Source: Canna indica
Lineage: Eukaryota > Streptophyta > Magnoliopsida > Zingiberales > Cannaceae
Reading direction: 5' to 3'
Assembly (NCBI GenBank): GCA_034359265.1
Contig: CP136890.1
Location: 78,641,501 to 78,705,500, forward strand
Length of the DNA stretch: 64,000 nucleotides
The notes under the pieces: generated by a model
Seen by the model: only the letters and a program-made list of their open reading frames with translations
Databases searched by the model: none
What the model was told of the DNA's origin: nothing
Translations under genes and position numbers: made by a program
Part shown: positions 33,647 through 48,600 of the stretch, piece after piece
Layout of the letters: the number at the start of each line of letters is the position of its first letter
How positions within the stretch are numbered: position 1 is the stretch's first letter

Positions 33647-36600
33647 ATGGGCGACGGATCGCCGCCGGACGCCGAGGTGGCCGGGGCAGCGCCCGGCCTG
33701 GGGGAGTCGGCTCAGGCGGAGACTTCCGAGTTTGCCCACTTCACCGATCACGATCTGCAAGCGAAAATCCAACGGGTGCTGAAAAACCTCTCGGACCTCG
33801 CCAACCGTCTCCCCGATAGAGGCGCCAAGTTAAAGGCCAGTCTCAACCAGATGCAAGCCGAGCTCCAATGGAGGAAGTCTGTGGTTGTGCCCAAGGTAAG
33901 TCCAACGTGGCCTTGGTGGATAATTGCGTGGTCTGTCGGGGAGGATGGTTGCAGGGTTTTGAGCTTAGATGGAGATCGGATTCATGAATGTGGACGCTGA
34001 TAATCCGATTGAGAGATGGACAGGAAGAACGCGTGTGAACCTTGGGTCAAGGAGGCGGATAGATGGGGCTATGGACGGAACTTGAAAAAAAATGCAAATT
34101 TAATGGGAAAACCTAAATAGAGAAAGAGAAGGAAAACTGAGAAAAGTAATAGGAAACAATGCCTAGAAATTTCATCATTTACAACAGAGAAAAATAGAAC
34201 TGGTAATAAAGACCTTGTTCTAAAAAATCAATATGAATCAATGTGATCATCATTCAACAGTTAAGTGGTACAGAGAAAATGACGGAGGCAATTGTTAGGA
34301 CGGTTATAGCATACAAATGGGTTGCTTCTAATATGAATTGGAACATAGTAGTGATGGATATTTAAAATAACAATGTTGCAATGCTAGTTTTTTTGTTCAA
34401 TCTTAAAACTTTCAGAGGGCAAAATACCATTTCATATAGTCATACATAACTCAAGAGATTTGTTTTTTTCCTTATGACCAATAAACTGAATATTTTCTTT
34501 TATCATAATCTTTGTTGCAGGATGTTGGACGATGCAATAGGGTCACACAGTCAAAAGACAAAAAGTTACCAGGTAGATCTTGAGTCTTTTCTGCACAGTT
34601 GGATTAATAATTGAATTCGAAGTTTTCTCTTGTTTTCTGTCATAATCCAGTAACCCACCTTGTTATGCCTTTGGTAGAGGGTAATGATGTTAGTGAATAT
34701 GGAGATGGCTTTAGATTATTGATCTTCTAATTTCTCATGACTCATAAATGTCTTTAAGTTAGATGTTAATTAAAACCTGCAAATTGACTTGCGTTTGAAG
34801 GATCTAGATATGATTCTATGGAAATAGCCATTTTACTCATTACAGTGCCTCAATGTCAATGTGATTTTTCTTATACAACATATATTCTTCTCCTAAATAA
34901 TTTATAATAAAAGAAAGGGAATAAGAACGAAACAAGGAAAATATTGGACTTGTTGAATGTTTTAGATTCTCTCATGTAAGCTCCCTACTTTACTCAAGAA
35001 AGTAGCGGTTATAACATATGTTATTTTGCTACCAATAAAATTTCATTTTTTTTTTTCACTAATGAATAGTCACTAACAGTTAAAGGTTGTACAGTATCAG
35101 AGGCAGCTAAAAGTTACAATGCAACATATGGATCACCTTTTCAAGCTTCATTTGCATCAAAATTTATAGAGAAGATGGAGGGCCAGGTAAATGTCTGTCC
35201 TTGATCAATTTGTAATTTTTGCCCAACTTTGCTGGCGTACACATTTTATATTCTTTCATTAGGCAGGTGCTGCACGTAATGAGGGGTTGAAAGAATTAAG
35301 TCAAGACAAGAACAAAGAGTCAGGAAAAAATGAATTACAGAATCATGATAGAGGACAACAGAATGCAATCTCTTCACAATCATCTAGATTTTCTTCCAGG
35401 AAAACTCCTTTCCGATGTGTCAGCAGCTTTTACAAGAAAGACCAGCATAGCCATAGATCCTTAAATGGTGATTGTTCTCTTAATGAAAGTAAATCCTATC
35501 CTACCACCAAAAGGTAACTTTTAAGTTTCTATAGGCTTTTTGGTAATTGTTTTTTGTCTTCCATATTCTTTAATAAAAGTTGCTCAGAGCCTCAGATCAT
35601 TAACAGTCTAACATATCACCACTTTTCTACTATTAGTCATATTATTTTGAAGATTTTGTATTAAGATATCTTATATGCTGCTCTTAAAGTAAGTTTAACC
35701 TTATAAAGCTAAGTTACTATCATTGGCCTCTGTTAGATAAAGTTTTGACTTAGAGCTTATAGAAGATCAGATGTTTATTAGTTGTTTCTTTTGCCACTCT
35801 AGGTGATACTAACATGAATACTGATTGATATTTTTCCATTCTGCTAAAGAAAGGGTAGAATTTGCAGATATTGGTTCCTCAACCAAAATGTTATTTTGGG
35901 ATATAAGTGTTAACCTCTAGGAGGCGTTTGGTTTGTGGAATTTAAGATCCCTCAATAAAATCTAATTTCAGATTATCAGGCATGTGATCCTCATGAATTA
36001 AATTGCCACACATATAACATTGCTATGTTTGGTTCGCCCAAGAATATCTAATTAAGTTGTCAAGCATGTAACATTACCATGTTTGGTTCAACTAGTTAGA
36101 TTGATGGGAATTTAATAATAATAACTTTAACTTCCAATATTTACCCCTATCAAATGATTTTTTATGTTCTTAAACATATGATTATATTACTCCTTATATT
36201 CTAAATAAGATTCTCATTAGATGACAGAGGAAGATTTCTGCCTCCTTTGGTGGTAATGACTCAATTATGTTTTGTTGTCAAGTAATAACCAAGGTTAAGT
36301 TACACATCTAAGTAAATTACTACGATGACAAATAAAACATGTCAATCTAACATCCCTATGTCTTAGATTGCTTGGAATCCTTGAACATTCCACAAACCAA
36401 ATGTCCCCTCAAGGGCTTGGGAATGGGGAGATATATACATTGGCAGAAAAACCAATTTCAGGTATTTTATGAAAAATATGAAGTACTCAACACTCCTGTC
36501 CTGATGAATAGACAATCAGTCACTATGCTGCAAAGTACTTCAGTCGAGCAACTTCATCTTATTCTCAATTTTGCCAAAATATTAAAAGTCAATAAATTTG

Positions 36601-39600
36601 AACATGACCAAATTTTAACACAGTTTCTTAGATAGAGTGGCTTGTCTATCTTTTTTACAACTTCTGTTGTCTTGAAATTTTTTATTATATGAGGTTAACC
36701 TTTTATGCATCTTAACATTAAAATATCTATTCTTGTTTGCTTTATTTGGTGCACTGTTTCTCAATTCACTTGGATATGTGTTTTATTCTTTTTTCCCTGA
36801 GCATTATTTAATAGATTGCCTATGAAATAAATCTAGTTGTGTGCGTACTAGGGTGTGCATTTTCACCCCTCCTCCCCACTCTTACCTGCACATGTTTATG
36901 GTCAACTAAGCTAACTCACCCTAAATAGTGACTTGCTGTTGTCGTTGTTGTTTGGATCAATTTAGATGAAAAATTGGTAAAAAATTTGAAAAAAATAAGT
37001 TATTTTCATTGAAAAAGAGTGGGAAATGAAAATAATATCCAGTTTTCAAGTTTTTATTATTATTTTGGAAATGTGTTTGGTGTATAAAAACTAAAATGTC
37101 CTAACATATAGCAAGGATGCCACTACGCATTGAAATTAGAAAAATGGAAATACCTAAAACTTGCTTCTTCTTTTTTTTACTTTTATCCATAAATAATTAC
37201 AAGTATGCTGTTTGGGTTTTCATTTTCTTGGAAATGGAAACAAACACCGTTTCCATACTTATTTTTGCTTTTGTCAGAAAATGTAAATTTGACGTCGAAA
37301 TTTTTCTCAAACCAAATTTGTCTATGCCACTAAGTTGAATCACAATCCATATAATAGCAAACTTATCCCCGTTGCTGATTGTAGGAACAACGAGAAGTTC
37401 TGATGATAGCAGACTAAGTACTATTAGACTATTAGTTTTCATCATTGCACTGAAGTAATACTCAGAACATCATTAGAAGCCTTGATGCCTTAATTACTCT
37501 GATTTAGCCTAGAGAAATAATATTATCCTTTTCCTTGAAATTTTTTTCTATATCGCATATGTTGTTTTAAACTTCAGTGGTCTATTGAAATTCAACATGT
37601 AGATAAAGACTGCAAATCCTTGTGACTTCAAATCTGTTAGGCCACTATGTTGCAATAACCTCTGCTAATGTCTCTTCTCTTTCTTGATTTTTTTTTTGTT
37701 TTATATTAAGCCATACTACAAATATCATATATGTTATTTTGTCCTTTGTGGTTTAGGGCATGTTTGTTTCGTAGGATAAAGGGGCATAGGATAAGCCATG
37801 AATTTTAACCCCTTGTTTGTTTGGTGCATGGATTAGAAGAGAATAGTATAAAGTATTAGAAAAAATATAAAATTGATATTGAAAAATTGAATCCAACACA
37901 CTCTCTCATTTGTTATCCTATCCTATCCTATAAAGTGAAACAAACAAACCCTATATTGAATTTTATTTGGCTGGCTTTTGTCTTGTATAGTGCTTATGCC
38001 ATTGACCACTAATGTTTCATATATTTTTTCTCTTGATGTTTTCTCTTTATCAACTGAGATGCTTTCTTAGGAGGGCTACTGACTCTGAGGATAGGAATCC
38101 TATGGCGTTGAAGATACAAAAGGTCAGTATGCTTCTTTATATTTTCCTATGTGTGTCTTTATGTTGTTACTGACCATGCATTTATTTTCTTTGAGCTTTC
38201 TTTATGGGGGTTATTTATAAGGAAATTTCATTTTCCTGTAGTTGATTAGAAAAAAGTGTTGATTCTCCAAGGGAGATGAACAATCATGTAGTCATATATA
38301 AGGGAGGCAAACATTCATGTATGTCAAGTATTTGATTGTTGCCTTGTTCTTCACTTCATATTTCGGGTTATAAAAAAATGGACCCCGACCATGAAACCAA
38401 ATTTGGGACAAAAAATGGTCCATGATCTCGATTGGGTCGGGTTGAGTTTTTTCAGGTTCGAGTTTTTAAATATTTTTTAATATATAAGTATATATAAAAA
38501 TTTTTATATATTAGATGTATATTTTTAATATTATACGTTTATATTCAAATTTATTTAATTAAAAACTGGGTCGAGTTGGGTTGGTTTCTTGGGTTGGGTT
38601 CTTTGTTTTTGTTGACACCCCTACTAAGAATCCGGTGATTGGCTATTCTAGTAATAAATTTTGTGGTGTATTGCTATCCTAGTATACCATCATATCAACT
38701 TGATTTCCAGTTTATTATTATTTTAGTTTTTTTTGGGTAAAATTCTTACGTATGTACCAAGTTCTTTGTTGTTTGGTTAGCGGAAACTATTTTCTGGTTT
38801 AGTTTAAGTGGTTTTGAAAACTTGGTTTTCAGTCGGTCTTTAGTTTTTAATTTTCTGAAAATGCGTTTGGTTAATGAAAATAACATCAGTTTTAGTTGGT
38901 TGAAACTAGTGAATACTTATTTGGTTATAGAAAATAACATTAATTTTCATTGAATAGTTTTAGTAGTAATATGATTTTGATTAAATAGTAAACTAATTCA
39001 TATGAATGTAGAAGAAAGTCACATATTGATAAAAGTAAGAGGAATTACTGTTCAACACTATAATTTGGACTAAAAACAACTAAGATAAATTTGTTGAAAA
39101 ACCAAAATATGAATTTTTGTATCCATTTTAAAAGGAGTCAAATTTAATCAATTCAAAAAATGAATAACTCTAATGATCAATGTTATAGCTTCTCGGCATA
39201 ATTATCAATTTTGTTTTATAATTAAACTATTATAAAGATGAAAAAGAAAGCTTTATAGGTTTATAAAATATTAGTTATGTATTTGCAGGGCCGGCCCATC
39301 CACTAGGCCAACTAGGCCATTGCCTTAGGCCTCAGGTGGATGGGCAGCTTATGTATATGAATTAATGCAAGTGTGAGGATTAAGTAGTAAAAGTTATTGC
39401 ATATAAATGAGTGACAGTGAGTGTTTTTGAATCAAAATTTTGATGAGTGTGATATTATATAGTTTGATTAATTATTTAATTTGGGGTTTAATACTTTAAT
39501 TATTGTTTGCATTGCATTAATTACCCTTGAGATGTTTTATTATTTACTAATTATTTTCGATGATGAGTTTGTGTGCATAATCAATTAATTTCCATATGTT

Positions 39601-42600
39601 GGAATTAAATAGACTCAATTCAACTTAATTTCTTATTCTACAAAAAAAAATCAATCTTCTTATTAGTTCACAAGTTATAATCCTCTTTTAGAGGACTTTT
39701 AATTTTTAGAAAATGAAAAATGAGAAATTAAAGCACGTAAAGAGACGAACAAATGACATGTATTATCCGACAATTGTTAGATAATTGAATTCCGCCGAAG
39801 AATTTATTCCTCAGCGGAATTGATACATGGGGGTCATGATTCGTATGGGCCATTAGATGTATCGGGTATGAAGTAATTGCATATTACCCGAACGAAATTT
39901 TTGCCCCATCTCCGAACTATTCGTCTTCTCTTTATACGTCGGCTCCAAGCGACTAAGCCTCCAACGACCGGTCGTTCACAAGTCCAGATAAAAGCAATAT
40001 TCGGCTTCCTCAAACACTCATCTCAAAAATTTTAAAAAATAAAATTTACATTAAAAATTATATTAATTTAATTTATTGAATAAATGAAAGGTCTCATTTT
40101 AAAAATTTGCCTTAGGCCACAATATTTCTTGGGCCGCCCCTGTGTATTTGCAGTTAGTTTACAAAATTACTATTTGCTAATATGGTTGTAATATATTTGT
40201 AAGATTTAATTAAGTTATTGGTAATTTAAGATTTTTTTGTTCAATTAGATATAAAATTAATTACTAAATATTATAAAATGTTAAAAAATTAAGTCCAATT
40301 GTATAAAATTAGTTTTGGCTAAAATATAAATAGATCGACTTTAAGAAAATTGAGTTATTTTAAAAATTAGGTTTGGCTCAATTAGATATAAATATTTGTC
40401 AATTTAAGATAATAGTTTGAGTTAGAAATGATTTTTATTTTAATTTTCATAAATTATATATAGTTTGATTTATTTATAAATTAATTGATTTTATAAAAAT
40501 GATATTGAAACCGACAGTCTCGAAACCACAGAAAACAACCTTCTAAAGTTTGGTTTCATCGAAACCCAATTCAGTTTCATGAAAACGCCGAACCAAACAG
40601 GTTTTTGTAAGCAATTTTGGTTTCAGTGGAAACCGAAACCATGAAAATAGACTTGGTTTCGCTAACCAAACAAGCCCTGGTTCGTTTTGTGAAGACAGAA
40701 TTGAATTCATTCTCTAAATTATTGCACGCTCATGCTACCACTTTGGAGTAAGTTATCCATACTATGGATTGTGCTGGTAAATGGAATGACAGAAATGGAT
40801 GTAGAAGATCTTCCATGACATTCTAGCATCCATCCAGTAGATTTTTTCTTAAATCTTAAGATACTAAGGTGAAACAAATCTTCTATCTACCAGAAAATTG
40901 AGAGACTGCTCATTCTATTTCCTCCAATGGATGATAGTATCTTGTGCTTGAATGGATAGGCCCTGCTTTCAGAGAAAGTATATGCTTACCATCTGTTAGA
41001 TTTTAGGGGAATGGACTGTAGCTTCCAACTTTCTATGTTATATTTTTATTACTTTTCGTTATTCACATAAGGGAGGAGCCGAATGACATGAAAATCTCGC
41101 CTACAGTTCTGTAACTTAGGAATTGATTTATCAGTGCACATAAGTTTTACTAATTATTTGTACTGTAAACAGGTCCGTGAAGTTGTCCTATTGGATGAGG
41201 AAGAAGTTCATTCAGGAGATTCACCAGGAGATGCTTCTGATAAATGGTAACATGCTTTCAAACTTCTCTGTTCTCCATATTCAAGACCTGTTTATCAAAG
41301 ATTATCCTATTAATGGGAAGTATTCATTTTTCTATCTAGGAAAGAAATGAAGATTTATTATCCTTCAAGGTACATCTTTTTTTATGATTAGTTGAACACA
41401 CATAATATTGGTTTCAATATAATCTTCAAACTCCTCACAATTTAATGTGACAATGTTCACTCTGTTACAGGGATGATCCTAAATCTATTGAACTATCTTA
41501 CGAAGACATAAAATGTCTAGATCCTGAATCTTATTTGTCATCTCCTATCATGAACTTTTACATTCAGTAAGTATTCTTTTCATATTTCCAGAACTTTTGT
41601 GCGTGAGTATAATTTTTTACTTGTCTTTTTTGTTTTTATGAAAATTATTTTGACATAAATACAGAGTTCCAGTCAGTTACCTGAGTGCAAAGGCAACCTA
41701 GAGTTGTAGATCTTCAAAGTACAACTTAAGATAATATGGAATGCATTTTATTTTCACATACAACTATTAGAAATTGGATCTCACTTTACTGGCAATTCAC
41801 ATAGTCTATTATAAAATCACTGTGAAGAATACATATTGTCTATTAAATGAAAAAAAATGATCTTGGTCAAATGAAGTTTTTGATTCTAGCCTGCAAATCA
41901 GTTTGCTTGTTGATTTACTTTAATTTGATTGAAGTACTTTTTGCTACAAATAGATGATATTAGGGCTGTTCATGGGTCGGGTTCGACCCAATGAACCCGA
42001 GAAACCGACCCGACCCGAACCAATCGGGCCGGGTCGGGTTCAGTTTTTTCAAACCCGACTCTAATCGGGTCGGGTCTCGGGTTTTAAGATTTGGAACCCG
42101 ATTACCCGAGACCTGACCCGATTACCCTATTAATTAATTAATTATTATTTTTAATATATATATTATTAATATTTATTAATTAAAATGTTCGGGAAGACGC
42201 GGGCCGCTTCCGCCCGCGTCTTCCCGAGGCGCTGCGGCCCGCGTGGCCGCGTCTTCCAATGAGATGCGGCCATGCGGCCGTGTCTTCCCAACGCGTGGCT
42301 TCACGTGCTAGACGCGCGTCTGGCGCGTGAAGTCAAATTTTTTTGAAAAAAAAATTATATTTTATTTTTTAACGGGTAACCCGACTACCCAACCCGATCC
42401 GATCTGATTTTGGGCGGGTCGGGTTCAAATTTTTTTTACTTTCAAACCCGATCCGTCCCGATTGTTTTTAGTTGGGTCGGGCCGATTTTTTCTCCAAACC
42501 CGACCCGACCCGACCCGTGAACAGCCCTAGATGATATTGTAAGCATGATGTCTTTTTATATATGAATGGAAAATGATTTAATTTGTTCAACTTATATTTT

Positions 42601-45600
42601 AGTTGGTTGGTCTCTCTTTGTCACTAGGGGTGTTCACAGGTTGGGTTGGGTTGGGTCCGGTTTAGGGAAAATATCGATCCGACCCGACCAAGTGTAATCG
42701 GGTCGGGTTGAAATTTTTTCACCTCTCAAACCGACCCGACTTGGGTCGGGTCGGGTAGTCGGGTTTACCCGTTTAGGTAAAAAATGAGTTTTTAACAATA
42801 TATATATATATATTTAAAAATAATTTAAAATAAATATTTTAAAAATGATTAAAAAATGTAAAAAATCAGATCATCAGGTCGGGTCTTGGGTCATCGGGTT
42901 TCAAATTCTAAAACCCGAGACCCGACCCGATTATGGTCGGGTTTGGTCAAATTGTACCCGACCCGACCCGATTACTCGACCCGATCCAACCCAAATAGGT
43001 CGGGTCAGGTCGGGAACAGCCCTATTTGTCACTCATGCTGGCTTACTCATAGCCATGCTTACTTATGTTTGACTTTGTATCTTATAGCATGTCATTGCTC
43101 TCAATAATGTCATCTTTTCCCAGAGTACTAATGAAACTTAATGTTATCACTTGTCTTTTTCCACATACTACAACTTATCTTTGGTTCTTTCAGACATAGT
43201 TCTGTGTGTTTCCATAGGTTGACTTTTCATTTTTGATCTATACTTGGCAAGAATTGCCATACCTTGGCATATGACCATACAAGCTGCTTGAGTTCTGCAA
43301 GAGGCATTATATTTTTAAAAGAATGTACCAGGCAGCATGACTATTAGTATATATTGGAAAAGGATCATGCAATTCCTTAACTGTTTATTATATTATAGTA
43401 TCCATCAATTACTATTGCACAGAGTTATAACTATTGCCCTCATATCTATCTTTGATCTTTTCCTGCCATTCAGCATTATCATTGATACATATTTTCTTTT
43501 CTAGTTTCTCTATGACAAATAATTAGTGACACTCATTATTTTTTGGATATTCTGATCATCTTTTGTTTCAGGTACTTGCAAGTTGATAAACCAAGATGTG
43601 ACTATCATTTTTTCAACACCTACTTCTACAAGAAACTTGAGGAAGCTGTTTCCTACAGGGTACCTTTTCCTTTTAACATATTGTGACCACTCCTGTATCC
43701 AAATGGACAATTTAAGTGGAGGTTGGATGTACCTCCTTTCCAATAATTTATGGTGATCAGCTGTGGAAAGAATTTGGAACTATTTCTGAGGAAATATTTT
43801 GTTTTAGATTCTTGATTTTTTTTTTTTTAAAAACAAATCTTTCCTGATAGGATCTTGTAATTATCAAGAAATGAAGTTTTGTGGTGTAACTTTCTTTAAG
43901 AACTTGCTTTTCATAAAATTTGACCCACAATATTTCTCGCTTATTGAAAAAGAATCATTCTCTTGGACAATGCTTTGCTTAACTGTTAACAATATGTTCA
44001 CTGCTCTATATTTGCTTTTCTTGCTGAAGTTGTTCTTCCCATTTGATGTGTCTAAAAATTGTAGCTTTATGAGTTTCCATGTATATGATTTGTTCCTTGC
44101 AGTGTCTCTTTTGGTTTTTACTATAGTTGGATGCTATATTGGACTGATGAAACTATGCCCTTTCATTACTTTGTTTAGCATTATACCATAGATCTTGTAA
44201 TTTCTTAGATTTGACATTTAATTCAAATTGTAATGTGAACCATGTTGATATTACCAATTGTTGTTTCAGTCCCGAACCACCCCGGTGAGGACCACATCTT
44301 GGAGTTTTTGGTCGGAATTTTATTTCCTATTTAAATTTACCTATATTTTTCATAGTATTTTGTGTTTTTGGTGCTAAAGGAGTTGTAGTATGGATAAATA
44401 TAAGGGTTGCTTCTTGGTGATGAGTCCAAGTCACTAAGAGTTGTCTTTTGAAACTTCTAGATGTGTCAGCAAATACTAATTATGTGGAGCATGAGATATT
44501 CTGAACAAAATGAATATTCTTTTAGGGCTCTTGGTTGTCCTATTATCCTATATGTATATATTTGGGAGGTTGCAAGCTTTGTTGAACAATTGCAGACAAT
44601 TATTCCTTCCTTTGTATAGTTATGTTAGCATGGTTTAGTAGAGTGGTTCTCAGTGTTAGTTCTGGCGTGAATCCTCTTCTGGTGAAGGCATGATTGGAGG
44701 CTCCTAGTGTTGACGTATGCTAATTGTCATTAACAATATTGGCATGGTGACAGCACTGCTGGCATAGAGTTTGTATTCTCTTACTGCATGATTATCATCA
44801 TGCACAATGCTGGCACCTTAGCATTTGTGCTTTCTAGAAACTAAAACTTTGGTTTCACTGGCTTTTCGTTTCCGGTAATGTTTCTAGAAGTCTTTTATTG
44901 TGGCCACTTGTAACATTGTCATTTCTTTTATTCTGTAAATTATCAGAAAAGTTATAGGCTCATCATTTGTCTAATCATTTGCTTGGAGATCATAAATTTA
45001 AGAATGTCAGTTTCATGGCTGTACAACATGTGGTGCTTATTTTCTCCTTTGATTAATATTCAATGGTCAAATCTACAAGTGTTGTTTATAAATTAACCTA
45101 GAGTGTACTCTTTTTTTCACTGTTCATAACAACTAAATCTTACTCTTTTGCTTAATAGGCTGACAAGGCATGTTTTCAGAAATTGAGGAGATGGTGGAAA
45201 GGTGTCAACATTTTCCAAAAATCTTATATCTTCATACCTATTCATGGAGAGTATGTCTCCCCCCTCTCATCAAGAATGAATTTTTATGTTTTCTTGCATG
45301 TTTAATGTGAATTTTTGTTTGGATGTATTCCAATACTATAAATTTACCACTATGCGAATGATTGCTTAAAGATCATAATGTTGAATAAGAAATGGGATTC
45401 TCAGCATTTTGCAACACAAATGAAAGTGTTTACTATACAACAAGAAGCCATAAAATCTCAACTCCTTTAAGCAGTTTGGTTTCAATGAAACCGAAAACTT
45501 GGTTTCGCTAACCAAACAGGAGATGAAGTATAACTAGCAATAGCCCTTGAGAGTGTGAAGCTTTATATATTATAATAATATTTTGCTCATGTGAAATTTC

Positions 45601-48600
45601 AATTTTTCCTTCATATAATTATTTTTACCATATTTTTTGTATAATGTGTTTCATTATTTTAATTAAAGTTTTTCATCATATAAGAAATTAATTCTATGTT
45701 AGCATCCATAGAATCAATAGAAGTTTGCTCGCATATGGGTCTTGTCAATGCCCATTGATGGAACAAGTTCAGACCTAAAATTAAAATTTATTCAATACAT
45801 GTTTAACTGCATAAGTTTAATGAAAATAGACTTATATGTTTCCTAACTTTTTATAGTGAAGTTTATTGTTTATTTCTAGGACTAAAATTCCATGAACTTC
45901 ATGTAGCTATAGTCCTTGTGATCACCACCAGAATTGTCATCATCAAGTTCCATTTTCTCTAGTTCTAAATTATTTTAGAAGATGTTATTTTTCTTTTACA
46001 TATAATCATATACAAAATGCGCGTTGTTTTGTTCTTAAATCTATCTATATGTTCTAGCTAAACTTCTTTTTTCATAGTTTCTGAATATGAATATTCAACA
46101 CCACTGGATTTCATATTTTCATTGCTGTTATCATATGATCTCTTTTGCTTTAACCAAAGCTGGAACTCATACTGCTAAAGTACAGTTTGTAGGAATTGAT
46201 CCAGTAGTTTTGGCTAATTCTTCAGGCGTAATATTGTCTATCTCATCTAGCTTGTTCATTTCTATTGCATTTTTTGTTTTAAGTGAAATGATTTTTGGTA
46301 GTTTGGCATAACTGTTCACATCTCTATTTTGTCTGAGATTTCACATTGTTTTGAGAAATTTCCTTTTTTAGTTGTTATGCTAAAGCACTTCAGTTATAAA
46401 GCATTAATGCCATCTATCCATCATATAGTATCCATGGACATGTAAATTTAGAGTTGTTTAATCTTATCAATTTGTTGCTTTCATCTACTTGAATGCTACT
46501 TTCTTTAATTCAAAGTTTTTGCACTCATAAGTATCATTATTTTAATGTTTATAAATTTTCAAGAAATAAAAAAAATTGTACAAGTTCACTAAAATGAATT
46601 GTCTTTGATTATCTTCTGGCTGCTTAGTAAAATGTGCTTCCTGTGATCAGTTTGCATTGGAGCTTGGTTATTATTTGTATACCTGCAAAAGAGGATGAAT
46701 CAGGTCCAATTATACTTCATTTGGACTCATTGGGAATTCACAACAGTATTTCAATATTTGAAGTCATTGATAGGTAAGTTTCTTGGAATATCATTAATGC
46801 TAATAAAGAATATCTTGCGACTCTTGTCACTTTATTTTTTACGTGAACATGTTAATATTTTTGGAAATTTTAACGACATGATTGAAATCTCATAATTTCC
46901 TTTAGATAAACTCTCCTTTCAGTTTCATTCTAGAATGCTCTTGTATAAATAGGCAATTAGTTGGTAAGGGTTTTTTTATACACTTTTGATAAATTAAAAA
47001 ATCAAAACAAATTATCCTAAATGATGTCTTAAAATGATATAGTCTTTGATTAAGTTAAATTTTCTTTTCCAGAATAACTATCTCGTTCGCTTTGGAGATC
47101 AAATTTGAAACATCCATCCAATTTTCCTCATTTTTGGGGAAATGGAAGAAATTCTGAACATACTAATGAAAACCAAAAAATATGAACTAGAAGAAATACA
47201 GGATTAGACAAAAAAGAGTAAATGATATGGAAATTTGATGAAAGAGAACAATATGAAAGAGATCCAACCTGCAAATGGACCCTTTAGCATCTGCAACTTT
47301 CCTCAAGGCTTCATGATTCAAGAAATATTTTATTCTTAATTGGCATTACTTAACCAGAATTATAACTAGGTTGCAATGGAACTAAGAAATATGAGCTTTT
47401 CTCCGACTATTTTGCCTAAACGTGTCTTATAGAGTACATTTATGAAGAATGTGTAGTAAATCCTATATGTATGGATCTATTCAATAACAGCAGCAAGCAT
47501 CCAAATGTGTGGGGTATTTGCTGACTTATTACTTTGTTCAAATACTGGTAAATATCAATAGCATTATGTGCGGTTTCATGAGTCAGATTTTGTGCTGCAT
47601 ATGATACCAGAAGTAAATTAGCTTGTATTCTCAAATGGAAGTATTTTCACAATGATGTTAGCCTTAATTGAATTTGTATAGTAGAAAAATTGGTACATAA
47701 ATATCCTTGTATCTTTTTTCCCCTCTACATGTCACAAAAGCACACTCACCTCTTATACGGGGATTACTCCTTCCAGAGTTGCTAAAAAATCTGATATGCA
47801 TTTGCTAATTGCAGATATCTAAAAGAGGAGTGGTGTTACATAAATCAGAATTCTCCTTGTCCAGATATTCCTATTTCGGAAAAGATATGGAAACATCTTT
47901 CACGTAGAATTGAGAAGAAAAGAATCATGGTAAACTGCTGCATAGTGAACTAGAAATTTTGAAGTCTCTTATTAGCTGTTTATCTTGACAGATCTCTATA
48001 CTTTCTGTTCTGTGCTGGAAATTTTTATTTAGTTTCTATTTAGAACTTCTTGAGAATATGTTTCTTTCTGTAGTTAATTTAATAGGATAGACTATCATTA
48101 TGTACGAGATTAATGATTTCAGTTTGGTATGTGGATAATCATTTGATGCTCTTATCCTTATACAGTAATCACTAACCAGTTCTAGAACATATGACGAAGG
48201 CTGAAGCCGAGTCTTAAACTTATGAAGGCATGTGGATTCTAATACCAGATTAGAATGAAATTAATGGAATAGATGCTTGCACTGTGCTGTTGCAGGTCTT
48301 AGAATGAGAGGCTTTACTTTAACAAAGTAGAACATTAGGGATTATGCGTGTGTTAGGTGAACACATTTTCGTAAAACTGATTTTCTTTAATTACTCATTA
48401 TAAGTTGTTAAAAAGAATTCATTGTCTTCTTAAGTGAACATACTTCATTAATGCACTAGTTGCCATGGGGAACTAGTTGTAGTTAGTCATATCTGCTTTC
48501 TCATACCAGGTTCCGCAACAAAAGAATGAATATGATTGTGGCCTTTTTGTGCTCTATTTCATGGAGAGGTTTATGGAAGAGGCCCCTGAGAGGCTTAGAA

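Noticed and set aside
43871..44191. 106-codon hydrophobic frame on the plus strand
   Set aside because: It lies fully inside SUMO protease intron 9 in T-rich DNA, and hydrophobicity follows from the T content.
46087..46311. 74-codon hydrophobic frame
   Set aside because: Intronic T-rich sequence of the SUMO protease gene, with no homology recognised.
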